A stretch of 26,796 nt of DNA from Fimenecus sp963624605. Lineage in GTDB: Bacteria; Bacillota; Clostridia; Oscillospirales; Acutalibacteraceae. How positions within the stretch are numbered: the first letter of the stretch is position 1; each line of letters begins with the position of its first letter. Under the pieces are notes generated by a model that worked only from the letters and a program-made list of their open reading frames with translations, was not told the origin of the DNA and searched no databases. The translations under genes and the position numbers were made by a program. Where the stretch lies: NCBI GenBank assembly GCA_963624605.1, contig CAVFQD010000019.1:1-26796 (forward strand), given 5' to 3'. Shown here in pieces: positions 14,394 to 22,166 of the stretch.

Positions 14394-14421
14394 ACCGGTT
14401 GACCGATGGTTATGATTTTAT
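14380..14421. terminator. Large inverted repeat at the end of the glycan cluster, likely bidirectional terminator
   Basis: A perfect 15-bp inverted repeat (ATAAAATCATAACCA and complement) with a further CGGT/ACCG stem inside the 12-base loop. The arm ends are A- and T-rich, as in terminators. It sits three bases beyond the stop of the last glycan gene. One arm overlaps the coding frame of the LysR remnant. Confidence 0.7.
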
Positions 14422-14424
14422 GTC

Positions 14425-15381
14425 TTATTCGCTTTTTTCTTCAAAATTTATACGCTTTTCCTCAACGACAAGCGGTCGCTTCATAACCTTGGTGTTTATA
14501 TTCAGCACATACTCGCCGAGCAATCCGATGAAGAACAACTGTATAGAGCCGAGGACAAATACGCCTATGAGTATCGGCGCGTTGCCTGCAGGGAATGTAT
14601 CCCAATTACACAGCTTGAGTATAAGATACACAAACGCCACAAGCAAACTTATAACGGACATTAAAAATCCGCCGATTGTAGCTATACGCAAGCCGATTTT
14701 CGTATACGAGGTAAACGAGAGCATAGCCGCATCATAGAGTGTGTAAAAATTATTATGTGTTTTACCTGCACGGCGTTTAGGCTGATCGTAGGGTATTTCC
14801 TTGCGCCTGAAGCCAAGCTCCGCAACTATACCACGCAGGAACGGCGACGGATCATCAAGCGTCCTGAGAACTTCGACAAAGCTCTTATCATAGAGCCCCG
14901 AGCCGGTAAAATGTTCAATCTGTTCAACATCCGAGAATTTTTTAATGACCTTATAGTAGCAGCTGCGGAAGAAACGGATAAGCTTATTTTCGTGGCTGGT
15001 CGTCTTTATTCCGATTACGATTTTGTATCCGTTTTCCCACTCGGCAAGATATTTCGGTATCAATTCGACAGGGTCCTGAAAATCACAGCACATACTTATC
15101 GTACAGTCACCCGTAGTCTGGCAAATGCCGTAATACGGAGAATTGAACTGACCGAAATTTTTTGCGTTGAAAATAGCTTTAATACGCTTGTCCCGTCTGC
15201 ATATTTCCGTGAGCAACGGGCGTGTGTTGTCAGAGGAGTCGTTATCAATAAATACAAGCTCCCAATCATACTGAGGTAATTCGTTTTCAAAAACATTGCG
15301 TATTGCCTCAGACATAGGTACTACATTTTCTTCCTCATTATAGCACGGTATCAAAACGCTTACCTTTTTTTTGTTTTCCAT
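14425..15381 (-). CDS. GT2 glycosyltransferase, GtrB/DPM1-like, with two C-terminal membrane helices
   Basis: A 318-residue inner-membrane enzyme of the polyprenyl-phosphate glycosyltransferase type. The catalytic domain starts KVSVLIPCYNEEENV, has DNDSSDNT, and carries the metal-binding CDFQDPVE in place of the GtrB-type DLQDPPE; the later segment KRRAGKTH matches the substrate loop. Two membrane helices follow (about 225-255 and 265-290). I infer that it loads the cluster's sugar from its nucleotide onto undecaprenyl phosphate. It is the last gene of the operon. Its ATG overlaps the reductase stop as TGATG, and GAGGG lies seven bases upstream. The sugar donor is inferred from neighbours, not from sequence. 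Confidence 0.88.
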   Translation of the reverse strand: MENKKKVSVLIPCYNEEENVVPMSEAIRNVFENELPQYDWELVFIDNDSSDNTRPLLTEICRRDKRIKAIFNAKNFGQFNSPYYGICQTTGDCTISMCCDFQDPVELIPKYLAEWENGYKIVIGIKTTSHENKLIRFFRSCYYKVIKKFSDVEQIEHFTGSGLYDKSFVEVLRTLDDPSPFLRGIVAELGFRRKEIPYDQPKRRAGKTHNNFYTLYDAAMLSFTSYTKIGLRIATIGGFLMSVISLLVAFVYLILKLCNWDTFPAGNAPILIGVFVLGSIQLFFIGLLGEYVLNINTKVMKRPLVVEEKRINFEEKSE

Positions 15382-16301
15382 CAATATCCCTCGCTTTTGA
15401 GCCACTCATAGGTTCTTTTTATACCCTCTTCAAAGCTTATCTGTGAAGTAAAGCCGGTATCTGCCGTAAGCTCAGAAATATCAGCGCAAAGATACATAAC
15501 CTGATCCTTGTTGTACGGCAGCTCTCCTATGCCTATTTCTGCATTCGGATTTATTATATCTCTCATTTCAAGCATATAATCCCTGAGCTTTCGGGTACTG
15601 CCCGTGCCCAAGGGATAAACAGCTCCGTCCTTGCCCTTTTCGCCCATCATATAAAAAGCAATGGCAATATCGTCGCAATGCATAAAGTCCCAATCCTGCT
15701 CGCCTGCCGTGAACGGACAGTGTTCGCCGTGCATCATTTTAATGATTGAGGACGGAATTATCGCGTTTGGATTTCCCTTTTGACCGTAGACGCTGAGTAT
15801 CCTTGCCCAAATGTGTCGGATACCGAGATTCTGAGCATAAAGACGGCTGAGATTTCCTGCCGCAAGCTTTGCTATACCGTATCCGTTGACCGGTGAGGCA
15901 GGGGTTTTCGCAGTGAGCTTTTCGCCCACGGGACCGTATTCTGCCTGTGAGCCTGCGCCTATAAAGCACTCGCACGAGAGCTTTGACGCAAGAGTTACGG
16001 CGTCGAGCGTGTAACGGATGTTGTCGCTTTGAAGATAAGCGTCATCCCTAACCCCGCCGAATGTTCCGAGCCATGCAAAGTGATAAAGCACATCGCATTT
16101 CTCGTTTATTTTATCGGCAACCGCGGGAAGCTCCGAAACATCGGCGTCAATGGCGGTTACAAGGGGACTTTTAAAGAAATCATCATTCCTCGGCTCTCCC
16201 GGCTTACAAAGAGCATATACCTTAACGCCCTTATCCACCAAAAGTCTTATAAGCGCCGAGGCTATCATACCTGTCGAGCCTGTAATTACGGCTGTTTTCA
16301 T
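15381..16301 (-). CDS. NAD(P)-dependent SDR sugar reductase/epimerase, possible YerF counterpart
   Basis: A 306-residue short-chain dehydrogenase of the extended sugar-nucleotide type. The N-terminus VITGSTGMIASALI is a Rossmann loop with the third glycine replaced by alanine. The segment GAGSQAEYG carries the catalytic Ser region and YGIAKLAAGN the Tyr-Lys pair. It directly follows a YerE-like ThDP enzyme and ends one base inside the GT2 gene. By context it should reduce the keto group introduced or left on the CDP-sugar, as YerF or the abequose/paratose synthases do; a 4-epimerase role is also possible. The start is taken as the ATG at 16301, eight bases after GGAG; 16304 is equally possible. 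Confidence 0.8.
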   Translation of the reverse strand: MKTAVITGSTGMIASALIRLLVDKGVKVYALCKPGEPRNDDFFKSPLVTAIDADVSELPAVADKINEKCDVLYHFAWLGTFGGVRDDAYLQSDNIRYTLDAVTLASKLSCECFIGAGSQAEYGPVGEKLTAKTPASPVNGYGIAKLAAGNLSRLYAQNLGIRHIWARILSVYGQKGNPNAIIPSSIIKMMHGEHCPFTAGEQDWDFMHCDDIAIAFYMMGEKGKDGAVYPLGTGSTRKLRDYMLEMRDIINPNAEIGIGELPYNKDQVMYLCADISELTADTGFTSQISFEEGIKRTYEWLKSEGY

Positions 16302-16330
16302 CATATCTTCTCCCATTTCCGAAGATGAGG

Positions 16331-18172
16331 TCATTCCTCAATCATCGGGATAAACATATTGGATTTAAGCTCCTCACGGTCAAGGAACGGAGCAAGGTCC
16401 TCAAGCGGCGGACTGACAAGCCGTCCGTCCTCAAGACGCTTTGTACTGCTCTTCGGCTCCCAAACCTGTACGGTATCGGTAAATATCTCACAAAAAGCAT
16501 ATCCGTCAACGGCAAGCGTGTCAGCGACAGCCTTTTTCATCTCTTCATTGCTGTGAGCACAGAAATACGGCATACCGAATGCCTCTGCTATTCTTTTATA
16601 CTCGGGGAACGAAAGGTCTCCGCTTTCTGGTCCGATACCGACCTTGCAATGCTCCTTAAACAAATTGTTCTGAGTCAGCCTTATGCTGTGATAGCCTTGA
16701 TTGTTTATAAGAAAAACCTTTATGGGGAGTCTGTTGGTTACAACGGTCTGCAATTCCTGCAAATTCATCATAATGCTTCCGTCGCCCTCAAGGCAAATCG
16801 TATCTTGTCTGCCGCCTGCTATGCAAAGACCGATTGCGGCAGGAAGCCCGTAGCCCATACTTGCAATTGCGCTGTTTATTATAAAGCGCGTACCTTTTTT
16901 TATCGTCCAATTCTGATGTCCCACAACGCAGCACGCGCCGTTACTTACGGCAGTAAGCGAATTTTCGGGAAGCGAATCGGAAAGATGCTTAATAAAGGCA
17001 AAAACATTTGCAGTCTCGCCGTTTTCTTTATAATGTCTCGGAAGCGTTGCAGGATATTTTTTCTTCCACTCAACGCATTTTTCTCTCCAAGCTTGATTTT
17101 TGCAAACGGGGAGCTCAGCGTTTTCGGTGCGGCGGATTATCGCCTCAAGGAAATCCTTTGCGTCGGCAAAAACAGGCATATCGACATGAATGGTCGGCTT
17201 CTTAAATTCAGCCTTATCAATATCAACCATTATGACCTCTGCCGCCCTTGCCCAGGTGTTAAAGCTGTAGCCCGTCTGGCGTATGCTGATTCTTGTGCCT
17301 ATGGCAAGAAGCAAATCGGAGTTTTGAACGGCAAAGTTTCCCGCTCTGTCGCCCATATTTCCGCCTCTGCCGCAGTAAAGAGGATTGTCATCCTCTATAA
17401 GGTCAACGCTGTTCCAATAGGTTACGACCGGAACGCCCAAACGCTCTGCCGCCTTTTTGAATGCTTCAAAGCCTCCCGAAAGCCGTATTCCGCCGCCTGC
17501 ATATATTACAGGGCGTTCGGCTTTGGCTATTTTTGAAAGAACCGTATCAACAATTTCGTCGCTGACAGGCTCGGGTAAAGCTTTATCGTCCTCTGTCGGG
17601 TCATAGCCCCTAAGAGACTCTGTTTCAATATATCCGCCCTGATAGTTGACGGGAATATCAATCCATACAGGACCGGGTCTGCCTGTAGTTGCAAGATGCC
17701 ACGCCTTTTCGAGCATATAACGAATATCCTCGGGCTTTTCAAGCATTGCGGCATATTTACACATACAGGACACCGAATTCGTAATGTCAAACTCCTGATC
17801 GCCCACAGCTCTCAGCGGCAAGCCGTCTGTAAACTGCATTGCATAGCGTGCCGTCGTATCATATCTAACCTGTCCGCTTATGACAAACATCGGTATCGAA
17901 TCAAGCCAGCCTCCGACAACACCCGTTATGGCATTAGTACCGCCGGGACCTGTTGTTACGCAAAGTGCCGCTATTTTGTTGTTTAACCTTGCGTAGCTTT
18001 CTGCCGCTATTGCGCTTGCCTGCTCATGATGGTTGTATGTGCATCGTATTTTTTCATGATGTCCGAAAGCGTCGTTAAGGTGCATCGCGCCGCCTCCGAC
18101 GACTGTAAAGCAATCCGTAACGCCGTGAGAAGCCAAAAAGTCGGCAACATAATCAGCCAGTCTTATTTTCAT
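16331..18172 (-). CDS. ThDP-dependent acetolactate-synthase-fold enzyme, YerE-like
   Basis: A 613-residue thiamine diphosphate enzyme with the usual three domains: Pyr (1-175, catalytic E50 in HHEQASAIAAESYAR), central (190-345) and PP (375-560). The cofactor motif GDG (463-465) and NN (490-491) are separated by exactly 24 residues, as the family requires. It resembles acetolactate synthase large subunits, but no small subunit or branched-chain genes are near. It overlaps the flippase gene by 20 bases inside a CDP-sugar operon. The known precedent is Yersinia YerE, which transfers an acetyl unit from pyruvate to CDP-3,6-dideoxy-4-ketohexose. That activity is inferred here. A long C-terminal extension (after about 570) is unlike IlvB. 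Confidence 0.85.
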   Translation of the reverse strand: MKIRLADYVADFLASHGVTDCFTVVGGGAMHLNDAFGHHEKIRCTYNHHEQASAIAAESYARLNNKIAALCVTTGPGGTNAITGVVGGWLDSIPMFVISGQVRYDTTARYAMQFTDGLPLRAVGDQEFDITNSVSCMCKYAAMLEKPEDIRYMLEKAWHLATTGRPGPVWIDIPVNYQGGYIETESLRGYDPTEDDKALPEPVSDEIVDTVLSKIAKAERPVIYAGGGIRLSGGFEAFKKAAERLGVPVVTYWNSVDLIEDDNPLYCGRGGNMGDRAGNFAVQNSDLLLAIGTRISIRQTGYSFNTWARAAEVIMVDIDKAEFKKPTIHVDMPVFADAKDFLEAIIRRTENAELPVCKNQAWREKCVEWKKKYPATLPRHYKENGETANVFAFIKHLSDSLPENSLTAVSNGACCVVGHQNWTIKKGTRFIINSAIASMGYGLPAAIGLCIAGGRQDTICLEGDGSIMMNLQELQTVVTNRLPIKVFLINNQGYHSIRLTQNNLFKEHCKVGIGPESGDLSFPEYKRIAEAFGMPYFCAHSNEEMKKAVADTLAVDGYAFCEIFTDTVQVWEPKSSTKRLEDGRLVSPPLEDLAPFLDREELKSNMFIPMIEE

Positions 18173-18689
18173 CTTTTATTTCCCTCTCTTTAGGTTTCGT
18201 TTTGAAAGCCCAGAATTTGTTAAGCAAGAAATTAAGCGGTATTGTAACCACCAACGAGCCAAGACTTGCTATATAATACGGTATTCCCATATTTTTAAGC
18301 ACGACCTTGATAGCGGGCGACAAAACAAGTCCCGTTACGCCGTAGCATATTACGGTTTTGAAATATGACTTCAGGTGTTCAGATAAGGTCTTTTCACCCG
18401 AGGAGAAGACATAACGGTTGTTCCAATAATATGAATTTGTAACGCTTATGATAAATGCAAGTATGGAGGCAAAAATAGTCTTTAGCGTTTCCGCCTGCGT
18501 TGTTATCCCCATAGAGGACAGCAGATTTATCAAAGAAACAAACTCTGCCTTTGCAAAAAGCACATAGAAGCAAAGCAGATCTATACCGTATGAAATAGCA
18601 GTATTTGACACTCCGACAATACCGAATTTGACGAACTGCACAAGCGGTGCTATTTTTTCGTTTTTAAGCAACTGCTTCAGCTTATCCAT
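18153..18689 (-). CDS. GtrA-family lipid-linked sugar flippase
   Basis: A 178-residue protein with four predicted membrane helices (about 18-42, 70-95, 110-133, 140-162) and the GtrA signature VKFGIVGVSNTAISY near the start, plus NSYYWNNRYVF and the C-terminal NKFWAFK. GtrA proteins flip undecaprenyl-phosphate-bound sugars made by a GtrB enzyme across the membrane, and such an enzyme is encoded three genes downstream. The ATG at 18689 overlaps the rfbH end by eight bases; GAGG precedes it, and a TTG five codons upstream is less likely. The tight overlaps on both sides show it belongs to this operon. Confidence 0.9.
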   Translation of the reverse strand: MDKLKQLLKNEKIAPLVQFVKFGIVGVSNTAISYGIDLLCFYVLFAKAEFVSLINLLSSMGITTQAETLKTIFASILAFIISVTNSYYWNNRYVFSSGEKTLSEHLKSYFKTVICYGVTGLVLSPAIKVVLKNMGIPYYIASLGSLVVTIPLNFLLNKFWAFKTKPKEREIKDENKTG

Positions 18690-20028
18690 TGTTGACAGCC
18701 TCAATGATTGTTTTTGCCATATAGTCTATCATACTGTCGGTCATTCCGGGATAAACTCCAACCCAGAAGGTGTTTTTCATTATATTATCCGTTCCCTCAA
18801 GGCCGCCGACTACACGGTAAGCATCCGTTCCTCTTATGCTGTCAAAGCAGGGGTGCTTGATAAGATTGCCCGAGAAGAGCATTCTTGTCTGTACATTTTT
18901 GCCCTCGATATAACGTACGACCTTTTCCCTTTCAAGTCCGCTGTCCGGCTTAATGGTTATAAGGAAGCCAAACCAGCTCGGATTGCTGTTTTCCGCAGGA
19001 ACGGGAAGAATTATCTTGTCCTCAACGGGCTTGAGAGCGTTTTTAAGGCGTTCCCAATTGTGTCTGCGGCGCTTAATAAATTCGGGGAATTTTTTAAGCT
19101 GTTCGCAGCCGATAGCCGCCTGAAGGTCGGTAACCTTAAGGTTGTAGCCGAAATGGCTGTATACATATTTATGGTCATAACCCTTGGGAAGCTCGCCGTA
19201 CTGACCGTCGTATCTGTGTCCGCAGAAATTATCTCTGCCCGACGGACAAATGCAGTCTCTGCCCCAATCGCGGTACGAGAGAATAAGCCTGTTAAGCTGG
19301 GCATTGTTTGTGTAAACGCAGCCGCCCTCGCCCATAGTCATATGGTGCGGAGGATAAAAGCTGCTTGTTCCTATGTCGCCCCAAGTACCCGTAAAGCGTG
19401 TCTCACCGTTTATTGTATATTCCGAACCGAGAGCGTCGCAGTTATCCTCGACAAGCCAAAGATTATGTCTGTCGCAGAAGTCCTTAACGCTTGCAAGGTC
19501 AAAAGGATTGCCCAAAGTATGCGCTATCATAACCGCCTTGGTCTTAGGCGAATAAGCTTCTTCAAGCTTTGATACATCTATATTGTACTGCGGTATCGTA
19601 ACATCGACAAATACCGGAACGGCACCGTACTGAAGAATGGGTGTTACCGTAGTGGGGAAGCCGCAGGCAACGGTAATTACCTCGTCCCCTCTTTTAATCT
19701 GACGATCACCGAGCTCAGGTGCCGTAAGAACAGAGAACGCCAAAAGGTTTGCAGACGAACCGCTGTTTACCAAATGCGCAAATTTAACGCCTATCCATTT
19801 TGCAAAATTCTTTTCAAACTCGTCTGAAAATCTGCCTGTCGTAAGCCAAAAGTCAAGCGCTGCGTCCGTAAGAGCGCACATTTCCTTTTCATCAAAGACT
19901 CTTGCCGCATAGGTGATGCGGTCACCCTCCCTGAACTCGTCCTTTTTTGTCTTGAAGTCGCGGTAATACTCCGCAACCATTTCTTTTATCTGTTCTCTTG
20001 CCTGTTCCTCATTTTTCCAATCTGCCAT
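18682..20028 (-). CDS. rfbH: CDP-4-dehydro-6-deoxyglucose 3-dehydratase (RfbH/E1 type)
   Basis: A 448-residue PMP-dependent [2Fe-2S] enzyme that removes the 3-hydroxyl of CDP-4-keto-6-deoxyglucose. The fold is that of an aminotransferase, but the PLP lysine is replaced by histidine (H228 in FYPPHHMTMGEGG), the hallmark of E1-type dehydrases. Cysteines 197, 259, 261 and 269 give C-X61-C-X1-C-X7-C, very close to the reported cluster motif C-X57-C-X1-C-X7-C. D195 binds the cofactor nitrogen. All key residues are intact. GGAGG precedes the ATG, 18 bases after rfbG. The usual reductase partner E3 (DdhD) is missing from the window. Confidence 0.95.
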   Translation of the reverse strand: MADWKNEEQAREQIKEMVAEYYRDFKTKKDEFREGDRITYAARVFDEKEMCALTDAALDFWLTTGRFSDEFEKNFAKWIGVKFAHLVNSGSSANLLAFSVLTAPELGDRQIKRGDEVITVACGFPTTVTPILQYGAVPVFVDVTIPQYNIDVSKLEEAYSPKTKAVMIAHTLGNPFDLASVKDFCDRHNLWLVEDNCDALGSEYTINGETRFTGTWGDIGTSSFYPPHHMTMGEGGCVYTNNAQLNRLILSYRDWGRDCICPSGRDNFCGHRYDGQYGELPKGYDHKYVYSHFGYNLKVTDLQAAIGCEQLKKFPEFIKRRRHNWERLKNALKPVEDKIILPVPAENSNPSWFGFLITIKPDSGLEREKVVRYIEGKNVQTRMLFSGNLIKHPCFDSIRGTDAYRVVGGLEGTDNIMKNTFWVGVYPGMTDSMIDYMAKTIIEAVNNG

Positions 20029-20046
20029 TGTTGAACCTCCAAATTG

Positions 20047-21108
20047 TTATTCAGAAAAAAATTCCTCTATCTCACGATCCATTTCGGAAGGAATATCTCC
20101 GCCCGACAACCATATCTTGCCGAATCGGCAGGTTTTCTCCATACACTCGTCGATGTGCCAACGGGGTCTCCAACCGAATACCTTTTTTATCTTACTGCAA
20201 TCAAGCTTGAGGAAATTCGCCTCATGCGGAGCGTCTTTTTCCGCTTTGTTGCACCAGCTTGCGCCCTCGCCCCAATATTTGCAAAACAGGTCGCAAAGCT
20301 CGCCGGTGGTAACGCAGTCGCACTCATCCGGTCCTACATTGTAATATCCGGAAAAAGCAATATCCTCATACTGCCTTTGCGCTATCGTAAGATACACCGC
20401 AAGCGGCTCAAGAACATGCTGGTAAGGGCGTGTGGAATATGGGTTTCTGACCGAAATTTCGGTTTTATCCGCCATAGCCCTTATGCAGTCGGGAATTATT
20501 CTGTCATTAGCGAAATCGCCTCCGCCGATAACATTACCCGCCCTTGCCGTGGAAATTGCAACTCTGCCGTCGGCAAAGAACGAGTTTTTATAGCTGTGAG
20601 TTACCAGTTCGGAGCAGGATTTACTGTTTGAATAGGGGTCGAAGCCGTCCAACGGTTCATCCTCTCGGTATCCCCACTCCCACTCGTTGTTATGGTACAC
20701 CTTGTCCGTCGTAACATTCAAAAAAGACTTAACGCAGGTTGAATTGCGTACACATTCAAGAATGTTGACCGTTCCCATAACGTTTGTTTCGTATGTGTAA
20801 TGCGGTTGCTTATAACTGTCACGGACTATCGGCTGTGCCGCAAGATGGAGCACGATTTCAGGCTGCGCAGTATCAAAGGCGGCCTTCAATGCGTCAAGAT
20901 TGCGAATGTCTCCGATAACCGAGGTCATTTTACCTTCAAGCCCCGATATTGAAAACAAATTCGGGTCTGTAGGCGGCTCAAGGGAATATCCCGTGACCTG
21001 CGCTCCTGCGTTAACAAGTATCTTACACAGCCAACTGCCTTTGAAGCCGGTGTGTCCGGTAACAAAGACACGCTTTGATTTCCAAAAAGTCAACTCGTCT
21101 TTTGTCAT
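20047..21108 (-). CDS. rfbG: CDP-glucose 4,6-dehydratase
   Basis: A 353-residue SDR enzyme converting CDP-glucose to CDP-4-keto-6-deoxyglucose with bound NAD. The N-terminus VFVTGHTGFKGSWLCKIL is diagnostic for RfbG, followed by LAAQPIVRDSY, NVTTDKVYHNNEW (Thr and acid residues of the dehydratase active site) and YSNSKSCSE (Tyr-Lys pair). Length fits the family. It starts 36 bases after the rfbF stop; a GGTGA site is about ten bases upstream of the ATG. It is the second step of the cluster pathway. Confidence 0.95.
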   Translation of the reverse strand: MTKDELTFWKSKRVFVTGHTGFKGSWLCKILVNAGAQVTGYSLEPPTDPNLFSISGLEGKMTSVIGDIRNLDALKAAFDTAQPEIVLHLAAQPIVRDSYKQPHYTYETNVMGTVNILECVRNSTCVKSFLNVTTDKVYHNNEWEWGYREDEPLDGFDPYSNSKSCSELVTHSYKNSFFADGRVAISTARAGNVIGGGDFANDRIIPDCIRAMADKTEISVRNPYSTRPYQHVLEPLAVYLTIAQRQYEDIAFSGYYNVGPDECDCVTTGELCDLFCKYWGEGASWCNKAEKDAPHEANFLKLDCSKIKKVFGWRPRWHIDECMEKTCRFGKIWLSGGDIPSEMDREIEEFFSE

Positions 21109-21144
21109 AATTAAAAATTCACCTTTTCGCTGTTTTATAAAAGC

Positions 21145-21918
21145 TTACCACAGTTTCCACGGAGCTTTTCCCGACTCCCACAGGTTTTCAAGTATCTGCT
21201 TTTCACGCATAGAGTCCATACACTGCCAGAAGCCTGTATGACGGTAGCTCATAAGCTGACCGTCCCTTACAAGTGCTTCAAGAGGCTTTGTCTCGAACAC
21301 GGTATCGTCGCCCTCAAGATAATTGAAAATCTCGGGCTGTAATACCATAAAACCTGCGTTTATAGCCGCTCCGTCGTTGACTTGCTTTTCGCGGAAGCTC
21401 CTGACGCTTCCGTTTTCCATTATGTCAAGCACACCCTTTTCCTGCTTCTGAACGACCGCAGTAAGGGTTGCCGTTTTTCCGTGAGATTTATGAAATTTAA
21501 CAAGCTCAGATATATCTACATCGCAAACGCCGTCGCCGTAGGTCATCAAAAACGGCTCATCTCCTACATAGGGCTGAACGCGCTTTATTCTGCCGCCTGT
21601 CATTGTGTTAAGTCCCGTATCCACAACGGTAACCTTCCACGGCTCTGCATGCTGAGAGTGAATGACGATTTCGTTACCCTTTGTAAAATCAAAGGTAACA
21701 TCGCTTGTATGAATAAAATAGTTTGCAAACCATTCCTTTATAACATGCTGCTTATAGCCGGCGCAAATGATAAATTCATTGTATCCGAAATGAGAATAGC
21801 ATTTCATAATATGCCACAATATCGGCATACCGCCTATTTCGATAAGCGGCTTCGGCTTATACTGCGATTCCTCGGAAATTCTTGTTCCGAGACCGCCTGC
21901 GAGTATTACTACCTTCAT
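21145..21918 (-). CDS. rfbF: Glucose-1-phosphate cytidylyltransferase
   Basis: A 257-residue nucleotidyltransferase that joins CTP and glucose-1-phosphate to make CDP-glucose. The signature LAGGLGTRISEES and the lysine-containing YKPKPLIEIGG motif open the protein; YGDGVCDVDISELVKFH carries the metal-binding aspartate, and a CTP-type segment DTGLNTMTGGRIKR follows. The start at 21918 has GGAG upstream; a 17-codon extension in frame lacks a site. It is the first gene of the operon, after a perfect consensus promoter. Confidence 0.95.
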   Translation of the reverse strand: MKVVILAGGLGTRISEESQYKPKPLIEIGGMPILWHIMKCYSHFGYNEFIICAGYKQHVIKEWFANYFIHTSDVTFDFTKGNEIVIHSQHAEPWKVTVVDTGLNTMTGGRIKRVQPYVGDEPFLMTYGDGVCDVDISELVKFHKSHGKTATLTAVVQKQEKGVLDIMENGSVRSFREKQVNDGAAINAGFMVLQPEIFNYLEGDDTVFETKPLEALVRDGQLMSYRHTGFWQCMDSMREKQILENLWESGKAPWKLW

Positions 21919-21983
21919 AATCAATCTCCGATTTAAAATATTATATACAAAGCCGCCGAAAAACGGCATGTATACACGATTTT

Positions 21984-22012
21984 ATTATATATTATTTGAC
22001 ACGGCATGTCAA
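21984..22012 (-). promoter_or_regulatory. Perfect-consensus promoter of the rfbFGH operon with overlapping dyad
   Basis: Minus-strand TTGACA (22007-22012), 17-base spacer, TATAAT (21984-21989), with no mismatch to consensus. A dyad TTGACA - CGGCA - TGTCAA (plus strand 21996-22012) covers the -35 and spacer. The nonamer ACGGCATGT recurs at 21963-21971, just after the start site. A further dyad (GGTTT...AAACC, 22013-22036) lies upstream. A very strong but repressible promoter is likely. Confidence 0.85.
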
Positions 22013-22057
22013 GGTTTGCGGTTTTCGCACAAACCGAAAAAGAGCCGAAAATCGGGC

Positions 22058-22128
22058 AAAAAAATGATTGAGCTCCGTCAAGCAAGCTTGCCGTAAATCA
22101 AGCTTGAAATGGAAATCTCAATCATTTT
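22058..22128 (-). terminator. Two-stem terminator between the GT-C gene and rfbF
   Basis: A 12-bp outer stem (AAAATGATTGAG and complement) enclosing two copies of the palindrome CAAGCTTG (22083-22090, 22099-22106) that pair with each other. On the minus strand the outer arm is followed by seven T residues. It ends the GT-C gene transcript and separates it from rfbFGH. Confidence 0.85.
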
Positions 22129-22166
22129 GTAAATGTTAATCCAAACAAACAATTTTCAACCGACTT

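Noticed and set aside
16325..17536. A 403-codon plus-strand frame
   Set aside because: It is antisense to the ThDP enzyme, lacks a ribosome binding site and any recognisable domain, and the opposite strand has full catalytic motifs.
16331..18172. Calling the ThDP enzyme ilvB
   Set aside because: There is no regulatory subunit, no branched-chain amino-acid genes, an unusual C-terminal extension and tight coupling to sugar genes.
18628..19572. A 314-codon plus-strand frame
   Set aside because: It is antisense to rfbH and the flippase gene, which carry family motifs; no start signal is visible.
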